This document shows, one piece after another, positions 1-9,665 of a stretch of 64,000 nucleotides of DNA. A program made the translations under genes and the position numbers. The stretch covers positions 865,919-929,918 of the forward strand of contig CAVPFX010000003.1 in the NCBI GenBank assembly GCA_963703895.1. Direction: 5' to 3'. This DNA comes from VRUE01 sp963703895 (GTDB taxonomy: Bacteria; Actinomycetota; Thermoleophilia; Solirubrobacterales; 70-9). The notes under the pieces were generated by a model. That model worked only from the letters and a program-made list of their open reading frames with translations. It searched no databases and was not told the origin of the DNA. Positions within the stretch are counted from its first letter, which is position 1. Every line of letters begins with the position of its first letter.

Positions 1-1
1 C

Positions 2-1042
2 GACTCGACCGACATGTGCTCGCTGGTCAACGCCAAGTCAGGCGGCTGCGCCGAGGACTGTGGCTTCTGCGCCCAGTCGCGCTACGCCGAGGCGGACACG
101 CCGATGCACGCGATGATGGAGCCAGAGCAGATCCTCGAGCACGCCAAAGCCGCCGAAGCAGCCGGCGCCCACCGCTTCTGCATGGTGACCCAGGGCCAGG
201 GCCTTTCCAAACGCGACTTCGAGAAGATCCTCGAGGGAGCGGAACTCGTCGCCGAGCAGACGAACTTGAAGCGCTGCGCCTCGATCGGCCACATGTCGAG
301 CGAACGCGCCAAGAAGCTGCGTGAGGCCGGCATCCAACGCGTCCACCACAACGTCGAGTCGGCCCGCTCCTATTACCCCGAGGTCTCGAGCACGGTCCGC
401 TACGAGGGCCGCCTGCGCACGATCCAAGCGGTCAAGGAGGCGGGGCTCGAGACCTGCGTCGGCGGCATCCTCAACCTCGGCGAGTCACCTCGCCAGCGGG
501 TCGAGATGGCCTTCGAGCTGACAGAGATCAACCCGACCTCGGTGCCGATCAACCTGCTCAACCCGCGCACCGGCACCAAGTTCGGCGAACGGCCGCTGAT
601 GGATGCCTGGGACGTGGTCAAGTGGGTGGCGATCTTCCGCCTGATCATCCCCGGCGCCCTCTTCCGCCTCTGCGGCGGCCGGGTCGAGAACCTCGGGGAC
701 CTGCAGCCGCTGGCGGTCAAGGCGGGGCTCAACGGCGTGATGATGGGCAACTTCCTGACCACGCTCGGCGCCGAGCCCGAGGACGATCGGGCGATGTTCG
801 AGGAGCTGGGCCTGAACGTCGCCCGCCAGCCCGACAACGGCGCCAACCCCCGCCCCGACAACCGCGACGGCTGGCTCGACGGCGAGGCACCGGCGACGCC
901 GATGGACGAGCTGATCGACCATCAAGACGAGGCCAACTTCTGGGACCCCTCGACCCAACTGCGGGTGATCAAGAAGACGAAGAAGCCGCCGCCCTATCCG
1001 GTCTCAGACGCAACCTCCCCAGCCTCGGCGCAAACGCGCTAG
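2..1042 (+). CDS. bioB: Biotin synthase, 5' end cut by the window edge
   Basis: Radical-SAM enzyme that inserts sulfur into dethiobiotin, the last step of biotin synthesis. The frame is open to the left edge, so the N-terminus (probably some 40-60 residues) lies outside the window and the ATG at 14 is internal. The radical-SAM cysteine triad CxxxCxxC is read at about 47-70 within the typical context NAKSGGCAEDCGFCAQS. Downstream, HNVES and RTGTKF-like stretches fit the BioB barrel. The C-terminus carries a polar tail ending in a Lys/Pro-rich segment that is not part of the catalytic core. The stop codon touches the bioF ATG, so bioB-bioF-bioD form one transcription unit. Confidence 0.96.
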   Translation, partial: DSTDMCSLVNAKSGGCAEDCGFCAQSRYAEADTPMHAMMEPEQILEHAKAAEAAGAHRFCMVTQGQGLSKRDFEKILEGAELVAEQTNLKRCASIGHMSSERAKKLREAGIQRVHHNVESARSYYPEVSSTVRYEGRLRTIQAVKEAGLETCVGGILNLGESPRQRVEMAFELTEINPTSVPINLLNPRTGTKFGERPLMDAWDVVKWVAIFRLIIPGALFRLCGGRVENLGDLQPLAVKAGLNGVMMGNFLTTLGAEPEDDRAMFEELGLNVARQPDNGANPRPDNRDGWLDGEAPATPMDELIDHQDEANFWDPSTQLRVIKKTKKPPPYPVSDATSPASAQTR

Positions 1043-2238
<1,196 letters not shown>

Positions 2239-2239
<1 letters not shown>

Positions 2240-2967
2240 TGCCGGCGGGCAAGGGCTTCTTCGTCACCGGCACCGGCACCGAGGTCGGCAAGACGATCGT
2301 CGCCGCTGCCCTGGCGCGCGATTTTCGAAGGCAGGGGATGACCGTGGGCGTCTTCAAGCCGGCGGTGACCGGGCTCGACGAGCCCGGCGAGGCCGACCAC
2401 CACCTGCTTCGCCGTGCCGCAGAGTCGAAGCAGAGCGATGACGAGATCGCCCCGTATCGCTACGGACCGCCTGCCTCCCCACACCTCGCTGCCGCCCAAG
2501 CCGGCGAGGAGATCGATCCCGAGTGCCTGCGCCGCGCCGCCGGCGAAGCCGCTGCCGGTGCCGAGCGCTTTGTCTGCGAGGGAGTCGGCGGCCTACTGGT
2601 TCCGCTCACTTGGCGAGCTTGCTCCGAGATGCGAAACAAGCTCGCCAAGCCCTATCTGGTCCGTGACCTAGCGGTCGATCTGCATCTGCCGCTGGTAATC
2701 GCCGCGGCGCCCGGCCTCGGCACGATCAACCACACGCTGCTGACGATCGAGGCGGCGCGTGGCGCGGGACTGACCGTCGCCGCCGTCGTGCTCACGCCCT
2801 GGCCCGCCGAGCCGAGCGCAGTGGAGGCATCGAACCGGGAAACGATCGAGGCCTTGGGCGAGGTGGCCGTGAGGACCTTGCCGCAGCTGGACCTGGCCAC
2901 GCCGGAGACCTGGCCAAGGCTCGACGTCGAGGCAGAGCCAGGCGCCCCGCCCGAACCTGGGCCTTAG
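2239..2967 (+). CDS. bioD: Dethiobiotin synthetase with an in-frame palindromic insertion
   Basis: ATP-dependent carboxylase that closes the ureido ring of dethiobiotin from DAPA. The P-loop TGTGTEVGKT occupies residues 10-19, and the PGLGTINHTLLT motif is present further on. The conserved segment that normally reads VPLT..YLVRDLAVDL is split by about 14 extra residues (WRACSEMRNKLAKP). The DNA for this insert is a near-exact palindrome (2609-2649), so it looks like a small palindromic element inserted without breaking the frame. The gene converges on yaaA with a 4-bp overlap of stop codons. Function is secure; whether the inserted loop is tolerated is inferred from the intact frame. Confidence 0.93.
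2609..2649. repeat. Palindromic insertion inside bioD (13-bp arms)
   Basis: CTTGGCGAGCTTG at 2609-2621 is the exact reverse complement of CAAGCTCGCCAAG at 2637-2649, with a 15-nt centre. It encodes most of the extra residues that interrupt the conserved BioD segment. No second full copy was found in the window; a weak partial resemblance lies near 26638-26672. Confidence 0.7.
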
Positions 2968-3635
2968 CCCTCGACGATGACGTCGAGGCTCGTCGGCGTC
3001 AGCTCGACCGCGAAGCCGGCGTCCGCCGCCACTGAGGCCACCCCTCCCGGGCCCTTCGGCTCGGCACGGGCGGACAGCAGCGCCCGGGCAACGTCGCCCC
3101 GCACCGCCTTCGCCATGTGGGAGACCGCCTTGCGCTTGCCCTTCTCCTCGCGGAACGCCCGCACCGAGAGCAGCGTGGCGTGGCGTGGCTTCCAAGCGCT
3201 GACGTAGGCGCCGGAGCGCATGTCGACGATCGTCTCACCGGCCTCGTCCGGCATCGCGGTCGCAAGCGAGGGGCGCCACCAGGCCGCAAGCGGTCCGATG
3301 CCGTCGAGCTTCGTCGACGGCGGCAGCCTGTAATGGGGAATCCGGTCCCCCGGCCGCACGAAGCCCCAGAGGGCGCTGGCGATCAGCACTCGCTTCGCCG
3401 CCCGGCGACGGGCGGCGGCGGTCAGGCCGGGGAGATCGAGGCGCTGGTAGAGGACGCCGGTGTAGATCTCGGCGGCCGGGGCCGCGGGTGCTTTGCGCAG
3501 CTTCGGGCCAACGGCCGCGATCAGCGCCCGCCGGCTCTTACCGAGCTCCTTCGCGAAGACGAGTGAATCGAGATCGACGGAATCGCCGCCATCGGGCTCG
3601 GCCTTGCCTTCCGAGGGCGGCAGCAGGATCAGCAT
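2964..3635 (-). CDS. yaaA: YaaA family peroxide-stress protein (DUF328)
   Basis: A 223-residue protein beginning MLILLPPSEGKAEP, the signature N-terminus of the YaaA/DUF328 family. In E. coli the protein lowers intracellular free iron during peroxide stress, and family members have been linked to DNA binding. Further family features are the KSRRALI segment and ELYTGVLY-like wording (here EIYTGVLYQRLDLPGL), then LLIASALWGFVRP-type residues. It is on the minus strand between the biotin operon and the MFS gene; its stop overlaps the bioD stop by 4 bp and 14 bp separate it from the MFS gene upstream. It may be co-transcribed with the marR-MFS pair. Confidence 0.88.
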   Translation of the reverse strand: MLILLPPSEGKAEPDGGDSVDLDSLVFAKELGKSRRALIAAVGPKLRKAPAAPAAEIYTGVLYQRLDLPGLTAAARRRAAKRVLIASALWGFVRPGDRIPHYRLPPSTKLDGIGPLAAWWRPSLATAMPDEAGETIVDMRSGAYVSAWKPRHATLLSVRAFREEKGKRKAVSHMAKAVRGDVARALLSARAEPKGPGGVASVAADAGFAVELTPTSLDVIVEG

Positions 3636-3649
3636 CGCGCGGGAGCTTT

Positions 3650-5170
3650 TCAGGCGACGGAATCGCCTGCGGCAACGGGCTCCCGCCCGGCGACGACCTC
3701 ACGCCCGGCCAGCTCCTCGCCGCCGAAGTTGACCGCGGCCTCGGCGGCCTCGTCGCTGAGCGTGTCGCGCTTGGCCCGGATCGCGACCGCCCCGATCACG
3801 GCGCCGAGGAGGGCAAAGGCAGCGCAAATGCTCATCGCCTGACCAAGCGCGTCGACGAACTGCTGCGGGCTCGCTTCGGCGAAGTTGGTCGTCCCGACCG
3901 ATCCCTGGAAGATCGCGCCGGTGACGGCGACGCCGAGGCTGCCGCCGACCATCCGGAACATCGAGAGCACGCCCGAAGCGATCCCGGCCTTCTCCACCGC
4001 GACGGCGTTCATCGCGGCGCTGGTCATCGGCGACATCGTCAGGGCGATGCCGATGCCGAGCAGCATGAAGCCGGGCAGCAGGTCGAGGTAGCTGGAGTCG
4101 ACCGCGATGCCGCTGAAGCTGTAGAGCGAGGCGGCGACGATGCCGAGCCCGGCGGCGATCAGCCAGCGCGGCCCGAAGCGATCGGCAAGCCGGCCGGCAA
4201 CCGGCGCCACGCCGACGATCATCAGGGTCGAGGGCAGGAACCTCACACCCGCCTCAAGCGGCGAGTAGCCGAGGATGTCCTGCATGTAGAGAGCGAGGAA
4301 GAAGAAGACGCCGAGCATCGAGAAGGAGACGATCAGGGCGACCACCACCGCACCGAGGAAATTGCGATCGGCGAAGAAGCGGAATTCGACCATCGGCACC
4401 TTGACCCGCAGCTCGACCGCAACGAAGGCGGCCAGGCCGACAGCGGCGCCGATCAGCAGGGCGACGATCTCGGTCGAGCCCCAGCCCCATTCGTTGCCCT
4501 CGACCAGGGCCAGGATCAGCGCCGTCAGGGCGCCGGTGAGCAGGACAACGCCGGCGTAGTCGACCTCGCGGCCGACGGTGTTGTCGCGCGACTCGCGCAC
4601 GGCGAAGATCGCGGCGCCAACGGCGCCGATCGCGACCGGGATGTTGAGGTAGAAGATCGCCCGCCAGCTGACGTGCTCGGTCAGGGCGCCACCCACGACT
4701 GGCCCGACAGCGAGGGCGAGCGCCGAGACACCTGCCCACATCCCCATCGCCTTGCCGCGCTCGGAGGCCGGAAAGGCGTCGGTGATGATCGAGAGCGTCG
4801 CCGGCATCATCAGCGCCGCGCCGACGCCCTGCACGACACGGCTGATCACCAGGTCGGTCGAGTTGGCGGCCAGCCCGGCGGTCGCCGAGGAGAGGGCGAA
4901 GATGATCACGCCGAAGAGGAACATGCGGCGGCGGCCGAAGATGTCGCCGAGTCGGCCGCCGGTGGCCAGCAGCACGGCAAAGGAGAGCGTGTAGCCGTTG
5001 ATCGTCCACTCGAGGCCGGAGATCGAGGCGTGCAGGTCTTTCTGGATCGACGGCAGGGCGACGTTGACCACCGTGTTGTCGAGCATGATCATGAACAGCG
5101 CGAAGCACATCGCCCCGAGCGTCCACCACTTGCGGTTGTCATCGGTGATCAGGTGTCGGTAACGGGTCAA
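3650..5170 (-). CDS. MFS drug efflux transporter, DHA2 (14-TMS) family
   Basis: A 506-residue integral membrane protein of the EmrB/QacA type, expected to export lipophilic compounds using the proton gradient. It starts MTRYRHLITDDNRKWW and contains the motif-C-like run near DNTVVNVALPSIQKDL and the antiporter motif A (GGRLGDIFGRRRMF). Hydrophobic segments are consistent with about 14 helices. Its start overlaps the stop of the upstream MarR gene by 4 bp, so the two are translationally coupled and the regulator probably controls this transporter. The substrate cannot be read from the sequence. Confidence 0.92.
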   Translation of the reverse strand: MTRYRHLITDDNRKWWTLGAMCFALFMIMLDNTVVNVALPSIQKDLHASISGLEWTINGYTLSFAVLLATGGRLGDIFGRRRMFLFGVIIFALSSATAGLAANSTDLVISRVVQGVGAALMMPATLSIITDAFPASERGKAMGMWAGVSALALAVGPVVGGALTEHVSWRAIFYLNIPVAIGAVGAAIFAVRESRDNTVGREVDYAGVVLLTGALTALILALVEGNEWGWGSTEIVALLIGAAVGLAAFVAVELRVKVPMVEFRFFADRNFLGAVVVALIVSFSMLGVFFFLALYMQDILGYSPLEAGVRFLPSTLMIVGVAPVAGRLADRFGPRWLIAAGLGIVAASLYSFSGIAVDSSYLDLLPGFMLLGIGIALTMSPMTSAAMNAVAVEKAGIASGVLSMFRMVGGSLGVAVTGAIFQGSVGTTNFAEASPQQFVDALGQAMSICAAFALLGAVIGAVAIRAKRDTLSDEAAEAAVNFGGEELAGREVVAGREPVAAGDSVA

Positions 5171-5706
5171 GCTGGGCCTACCTCCTTCAGGTGTTCAAAG
5201 GCTTCCGCGATGTCGTCGCGGTCCATCAGCGAGTCGACGGCGGCGTCGAGCTTGCGCCGCTGCGCCGCGGTGAGGCTGGCGGCAAAGGTCTCCATCCCCG
5301 CCTGGCGCACGACGACGAGCGTGTCGACGAGCTTCTTGCCCCTGGCGGTGATCGCGACCCGCCGCACGCGGCGGTCCTCGCGATCCTCGACCCGGCTGGC
5401 AAGCCGCTTGCGGACCAGGCCGTCGACGGCCCTGCTCATCGAGGGAACCGAGACGCCCAGCGCCTCGGCCAGCTCGCTGACCTGGCGCGCCTCGGTGGCC
5501 TCGCCCAGCCCCCCCAGCTCAAGCAGGGCCTTGGACTGGGTCATCGAGAGCCCACTCTCCTCGATCACGCGCAGCACGTTGCCGCGGTCGTAGAGAAAGA
5601 GGTGGCGCAGCAGGGCGCTGATCCGCGCCGCGGTGTCCTGCGCCTCGGCGCTGACGTCCGGAGTGCTGACCTCGTCGACCAGTGCCGCTATGTCGCTCGC
5701 TTGCAT
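5167..5706 (-). CDS. MarR family transcriptional regulator
   Basis: Winged-helix repressor of the MarR type, probably the ligand-responsive regulator of the adjoining MFS pump. The start used here is the ATG at 5706 (MQASDIAALV), giving 179 residues. A longer reading from a TTG at 5742 would use what looks like the -35 box as coding sequence and is less likely. The helix-turn-helix region reads VSELAEALGVSVPSMSRAVDGLVRKRLASR, and the wing contains EDREDRRVRRVAIT with the conserved DxRxxR feature. It overlaps the MFS start by 4 bp (ATGA). A palindrome in its own promoter suggests autoregulation. Confidence 0.92.
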   Translation of the reverse strand: MQASDIAALVDEVSTPDVSAEAQDTAARISALLRHLFLYDRGNVLRVIEESGLSMTQSKALLELGGLGEATEARQVSELAEALGVSVPSMSRAVDGLVRKRLASRVEDREDRRVRRVAITARGKKLVDTLVVVRQAGMETFAASLTAAQRRKLDAAVDSLMDRDDIAEAFEHLKEVGPA

Positions 5707-5712
5707 GATCGT

Positions 5713-5742
5713 AATAGTTGCAGATGCGCAACCTTTTCTCAA
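5713..5742 (-). promoter_or_regulatory. Promoter and candidate MarR operator
   Basis: On the minus strand TTGAGA (5742-5737) and ACTATT (5718-5713) form -35/-10-like boxes 18 nt apart. The -10 box is only 6 nt from the ATG at 5706, so the transcript would be nearly leaderless. GTTGC (5717-5721) and GCAAC (5728-5732) form a short palindrome overlapping the -10 box, the arrangement expected for a MarR autorepressor site. The octamer AATAGTTG is repeated at 5713-5720 and 5747-5754. Confidence 0.6.
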
Positions 5743-5800
5743 AAGGAATAGTTGTTCGTGTGATGAGAATCACGCTGAGCCAGCCTGGAACCCCACTGAG

Positions 5801-5837
5801 TTCGCACTTCGTTCCGGATAGCGGAACGAAAGGCGAA
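5801..5837. repeat. Perfect interrupted palindrome between marR and bioA
   Basis: TTCGTTCCG (5808-5816) and CGGAACGAA (5822-5830) are exact reverse complements around a 5-nt centre. An outer TTCGC/GCGAA pair (5801-5805, 5833-5837) extends the structure. It lies about 40 bp upstream of bioA and could be a regulator site for bioA or an mRNA hairpin. It does not match a biotin operator that I know. Confidence 0.6.
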
Positions 5838-5877
5838 GTCAGCGAGTGGTTCTGGCCGGAGGCCGGGTTAGGCTTGG

Positions 5878-7197
5878 TTGCCGGTGAAGTCAGTGGACCA
5901 CGCGCAGCTCGATCGGGACCACGTTTGGCACCCGTTCACGCAGCAGCAGGCCTGGTGCGAGGAAGAGCCGCTGATGATCGAGGCGGGGGCCGGCTCGCAC
6001 CTGGTCGCAACGGACGGGCGCCGCTACATCGACGGCGTTTCCTCGCTCTGGTGCACCGTGCACGGGCACGCGCATCCCGACATCGACGCCGCCGTCGCGG
6101 CGCAGTTGGAGAAGGTTGCGCACACGACGATGCTCGGCCTCGCCCACCCCGGCGCCGCCGAGCTCGCCGGCCGCCTGGTCGAGCTGGCGCCGCCGGGCCT
6201 CAACCGTGTCTTCTACTCGGAGTCGGGCTCGACCGCGGTCGAGATCGCGCTGAAGATGGCCTTCCAGTTCCAGCAGCAGCGCGGTGGCCAGCATCGCCGC
6301 CGCACCTCCTTCGTCCACCTGCGCGACTCCTACCACGGCGACACGATCGGCTCGGTCTCGGTCGGCGGCATCGACCTCTTCCACTCGACCTACCGGCCGC
6401 TGCTCTTCCAGACCCACGCGGCCGAGCCCGGCGACGCCGCCGATCTGGAGCGGGTCCTCGCCTGTCACGAAGAGGAGATCGCCGCGGTGATCGTCGAGCC
6501 CCTCGTGCAGGGCGCAGCCGGCATGCTCACCCACCCCCCCGGCTACCTGCGCCAGGTGCGCGAGCTCTGCGACCGCTTCGGCGTGCTGCTGATCTGCGAC
6601 GAGGTGGCGACCGGGTTCGGCCGCACCGGCACGATGTTCGCCTGCGAGCAGGAGGGCGTCGCTCCAGACTTGCTCTGCCTGGCCAAGGGCCTCACCGGCG
6701 GCTACCTGCCGCTGGCCGCGACGCTGACCAGCGAGCGCATCCACAACGGCTTCCTCGGTGCCCCGGAGGAGTACCGGACCTTCTTCCACGGCCACACCTA
6801 CACCGGCAACCCGCTCGCCTGCGCCGCCGCCCTGGCCAGCCTCGATGTCTTCGAGAGCGAGCGCACGATCGAGCGCCTGCAACCGAAGATCGCCCTGCTG
6901 CGAGAGACGCTTGCCGAGATCGAGGCGATGCCAGAGGTCGCCGAGGTGCGCGGCCGCGGCTTCATGGCCGGCATCGACCTCGGCCTCCACGATCCGAGCC
7001 TGCGCATGGGTCACCGGGTGACGCTCGAGGCGCGTGAGCGCGGGGCGATCATCCGCCCGCTCAGCGACGTCGTCGTCCTGATGCCCCCCCTCTCGATCTC
7101 CGAGTCGGACCTGCGCCGCCTGCTCGAGATCACCCGCGAGTCGATTCAGGCCGTCTGCGCGAGCGCGTCGGCGGCGCAGCTTGCCCAAGCCGCCTGA
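5878..7197 (+). CDS. bioA: Adenosylmethionine-8-amino-7-oxononanoate aminotransferase
   Basis: PLP-dependent class III aminotransferase that converts KAPA to DAPA with S-adenosylmethionine as amino donor. DHVWHPFTQQ near the N-terminus is the BioA signature. ESGSTAVEIALKMA, ICDEVATGFGRTG and LAKGLTGGYLP (PLP lysine about Lys270 counted from this start) are all present. The 439 residues match the family. The start is uncertain: TTG at 5878 gives the longest frame, while GTG codons at 5884 and 5893 would shorten it by only a few residues and may be real. It completes the biotin pathway with bioB-F-D but is a separate transcription unit about 2.9 kb away. Confidence 0.95.
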   Translation: MPVKSVDHAQLDRDHVWHPFTQQQAWCEEEPLMIEAGAGSHLVATDGRRYIDGVSSLWCTVHGHAHPDIDAAVAAQLEKVAHTTMLGLAHPGAAELAGRLVELAPPGLNRVFYSESGSTAVEIALKMAFQFQQQRGGQHRRRTSFVHLRDSYHGDTIGSVSVGGIDLFHSTYRPLLFQTHAAEPGDAADLERVLACHEEEIAAVIVEPLVQGAAGMLTHPPGYLRQVRELCDRFGVLLICDEVATGFGRTGTMFACEQEGVAPDLLCLAKGLTGGYLPLAATLTSERIHNGFLGAPEEYRTFFHGHTYTGNPLACAAALASLDVFESERTIERLQPKIALLRETLAEIEAMPEVAEVRGRGFMAGIDLGLHDPSLRMGHRVTLEARERGAIIRPLSDVVVLMPPLSISESDLRRLLEITRESIQAVCASASAAQLAQAA

Positions 7198-7206
7198 GCC
7201 CAGCGT

Positions 7207-7767
7207 GTGACGGATCGGCGCCTCGCTCGTAGTAAGGGCGTGAGTGAGGCAACGATCGAAGCGGCAGCTCCCCCGAACGCGGATCTCGACTTCGAGCGGC
7301 TCTACCGCTCCAGTCGCGACGACGTCTATGCCTACGCCGCCGGGCTGCTGCGCGACCAAGCCGCGGCCGAGGACGTAACGGCGGCCGCCTTCGAGCGCGC
7401 CTACCGCAAGCGCTCGCGCTTCGACGCGAGCCGGGGAAGCGCGCGGGCCTGGCTCTTCGGCATCGCCCGCAACGCCGCACTCGACGAGCTGCGTCGTCGC
7501 GGTCGGCATGCCCAGCTCAGCGTCGATCCGGTCGACGCGGCAAGCGTGCCGGGGGCGGACGAGCACGACAGCGAGCTGCGCCTGCTCCTTGGCGATGCTC
7601 TGGGCGGACTCGAAGCGCGCGAGCGCGAGCTGATCGCGCTCAGGTTCTTCGCCGGCCTATCCAACGGCGAGATCGCCAGCGTGATCGGAGTCAGCCCCTC
7701 AAACGTCGGCACCAGGCTCAACCGAACGATGGACAAGCTGAGGGAGGCATGCGATGGAGCGCTCTAG
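7207..7767 (+). CDS. ECF-type RNA polymerase sigma factor
   Basis: A sigma-70 family protein of 186 residues with only regions 2 and 4. Region 2 covers FERLYRSSRDDVYAYAAGLLRDQAAAEDVTA and the following Phe/Arg-rich helix; region 4 covers LEARERELIALRFFAGLSNGEIASVIGVSPSNVGTRL. The GTG at 7207 gives the longest frame; a GTG at 7240 would remove 11 poorly conserved residues and is also plausible. It begins 9 bp after bioA and overlaps the next gene by 14 bp. The downstream membrane protein is probably its cognate anti-sigma factor or sensor. Confidence 0.92.
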   Translation: MTDRRLARSKGVSEATIEAAAPPNADLDFERLYRSSRDDVYAYAAGLLRDQAAAEDVTAAAFERAYRKRSRFDASRGSARAWLFGIARNAALDELRRRGRHAQLSVDPVDAASVPGADEHDSELRLLLGDALGGLEARERELIALRFFAGLSNGEIASVIGVSPSNVGTRLNRTMDKLREACDGAL

Positions 7768-8914
7768 CGACCACAACGACCTCGCCACCGCGCTGGCCGA
7801 AGCCCGCCCAGCGCCCCGCGACGCCTTCGCGGAGGAGCTGGATGAGCGCGTCGCCGCGGGCTTTCCGCGGCGCTCGCGCCTTGACAACTCGCCCCTGGCG
7901 GGCTTCGCCGCTTGGCTTCGCGCCCTCTCGCCCCAGCGCCTTCTCTTCGCCGGCGGCACAGCCGCGCTGGCCGCGATCGCCATCGCCACGGTGGTGGTTA
8001 CGAGCGGTGGCTCTGGTCCCTCTGAACCGCAGCCGACCAACGGCCTGCTCAGCGAGCTCGCCCCGGTGGAACCAGGCGATTCCTCGGACACCGGGATCGC
8101 TCCCCAAGCCTCCGGCCACGCGCCCGCCACCAGCGCCGGCGGGGAAAGCTCGGCCTCCTCTGGGGCGGCAGAGAGCGCAGAAGCGCAGTTCGGCAGCCCA
8201 GCCTACGATCGCGCAACCGGTCGGCCCTTCAGGCCCGAGCGCCGCCACCGCGAGATCGAGCGCTCCGCCCAGATCGGCCTCCTCGCCGAGCCCGCCGATG
8301 TCGCCGACGACTCCGCCAAGGTCTTCGCCGCGGTCCACGACGCCGACGGCATCGTCCTGCACTCGACGACCAGCTCTGGCAACAACGCCAGCACGCTATT
8401 TGGCCTGCTGATCCCGAGTGCGAGGCTCGGCGACGCGCTCGCCGCGATCTCGTCGATCGACGAGGTCAGCTTTCGACACGAGGCAACCGACGACATCACC
8501 GCACCCACCATCTCCTCCCGCGAAGAGCTGCGGGACTCGCGGGCCCGGATCGACACCCTGCTCGCGCAACTCTCCGCCGCGGAAACCGAGACCGAGGCGG
8601 AAGCCGTCGAAACCGAGCTGCGCGGCGAGCGCCGCCACGCCGCGAGACTGCACGCACGGCTGGCGAACCTCGATCGGCGCACCACCTACTCCCGCGTCTC
8701 GGTCCGCATCCAAGGCGACCCCTCGGCCGACTCCGGCGGCGCATGGGGGTTCGCCGACGCGATCGGCGACGCCGGCCACATCCTCGCCATCGCCGCCGCC
8801 GTCACCCTCGTCGGGCTGGCCATCGCCGCGCCCTTCGCCCTGATCGCGTTGCTGGCCTGGCTCGCCCACCGCCTCTGGCTGCGAACCCGTCGCGAGCGCG
8901 CCCTCGACGGGTAG
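7754..8914 (+). CDS. DUF4349 membrane protein, likely partner of the ECF sigma factor
   Basis: A 386-residue protein with a short cytoplasmic N-terminus (residues 1-70), one hydrophobic helix (LLFAGGTAALAAIAIATVVV), a Ser/Gly/Pro-rich linker, a DUF4349 domain and a second long C-terminal helix followed by a basic tail. The DUF4349 part holds the characteristic helical hairpin with ITAPTISSREELRDSRARI and LDRRTTYSRVSVRI. It overlaps the ECF sigma gene, and the topology (small inside domain, outside domain) suits an anti-sigma factor that senses envelope conditions. Regulatory function is inference from position; the molecular function of DUF4349 is not established. Confidence 0.82.
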   Translation: MERSSDHNDLATALAEARPAPRDAFAEELDERVAAGFPRRSRLDNSPLAGFAAWLRALSPQRLLFAGGTAALAAIAIATVVVTSGGSGPSEPQPTNGLLSELAPVEPGDSSDTGIAPQASGHAPATSAGGESSASSGAAESAEAQFGSPAYDRATGRPFRPERRHREIERSAQIGLLAEPADVADDSAKVFAAVHDADGIVLHSTTSSGNNASTLFGLLIPSARLGDALAAISSIDEVSFRHEATDDITAPTISSREELRDSRARIDTLLAQLSAAETETEAEAVETELRGERRHAARLHARLANLDRRTTYSRVSVRIQGDPSADSGGAWGFADAIGDAGHILAIAAAVTLVGLAIAAPFALIALLAWLAHRLWLRTRRERALDG

Positions 8915-8924
8915 CCGGCCACCG

Positions 8925-8971
8925 TTCCGGTGCGCTTTATGTGGCTATAGACCGCATAAGGCGCACCGGAA
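8925..8971. repeat. Family F hairpin repeat, copy 1
   Basis: A 20-bp stem (8925-8944 with 8952-8971, two G-T pairs) closed by a 7-nt loop. The outer part TTCCGGTGCGC is the same as in copy 2 at 58561-58605, and the inner stem differs by compensating changes. It sits between the DUF4349 gene and the NUDIX gene and may act as a terminator. Confidence 0.75.
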
Positions 8972-9016
8972 GCTGGGGGGCGCTGAACGTCAGATGCATG
9001 CCGATATGGTGGATCG

Positions 9017-9661
9017 GTGATCGAGGAGAGACAGCGCGGGCCCGCCGAGGCACCAAATCTCGGCGAGCCCTCAGAGCCGCGGCCGGCGGCCTCGGTAGTC
9101 CTGTTGCGGCGCGGTGGCAAGCACGCCGACCGGGCGCTCGAGGTGCTGCTGCTGAAGCGGACCGAGAAGGCGCGGTTCATGCCCAACGTCTGGGTCTTCC
9201 CCGGCGGCGCGGTCGACGAGGGCGACGGCGTCGACGAAGCGCGCTTCAAAGCCTGCGCGGTGCGCGAGCTCGAGGAGGAGGCCGGGATCGCCCTGCCCGC
9301 CGACGAGGAGCTGGTGCTCTTCTCGCGCTGGATCACGCCCGAGGTGGTCTCGCGCCGCTTCGACGCCTGGTTCTTCCTCGCCCTCGCCCCCGCCCATACG
9401 CCACCGCGCCCGGACGGCGTCGAGACCACCGACGCCGGCTGGTTCGAGCCGGCAAGCGCGCTCGAGGCCCAGGCCGCCGGCGAGATCGCCCTCGCCTTCC
9501 CGACGATCAAGCAGCTGGAAGCGCTGCTCCCCTTCCGCAGCTCCGACGATGCACTGGCGGCGCACCGGGAGCTCGAGGTCGAGCCGATCCTGCCCAAGGT
9601 GATCGGCACCCAGGAGGACAACCGCGTCGTCCTCCCCGGTGACCCGGGCTATCCGGCCTGA
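9017..9661 (+). CDS. NUDIX hydrolase, NUDT19-like spacing
   Basis: A 214-residue protein with a NUDIX fold, expected to hydrolyse a nucleoside diphosphate linked to another moiety. FMPNVWVFPGGAVDEGDG (residues 54-71) leads into AVRELEEEAGI (81-91), which supplies the metal-binding REXXEE residues. The spacing between the GG turn and REL is longer than in the standard 23-residue box, as in NUDT19-type proteins that act on coenzyme A derivatives, so a CoA-related substrate is possible. The GTG start at 9017 follows a weak purine-rich ribosome-binding site. It stands alone between the family F hairpin and the convergent secreted-protein operon. Confidence 0.85.
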   Translation: MIEERQRGPAEAPNLGEPSEPRPAASVVLLRRGGKHADRALEVLLLKRTEKARFMPNVWVFPGGAVDEGDGVDEARFKACAVRELEEEAGIALPADEELVLFSRWITPEVVSRRFDAWFFLALAPAHTPPRPDGVETTDAGWFEPASALEAQAAGEIALAFPTIKQLEALLPFRSSDDALAAHRELEVEPILPKVIGTQEDNRVVLPGDPGYPA

Positions 9662-9665
9662 GCGA

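Noticed and set aside
3488..5593. A 701-residue plus-strand open frame across the MFS and MarR genes
   Set aside because: Composition is random-like (Arg, Asp, Glu, Gly repeats) and it opposes two recognisable coupled genes.
5707..5742. TTG start at 5742 for marR
   Set aside because: It would translate the probable promoter; the ATG at 5706 agrees with normal MarR length.
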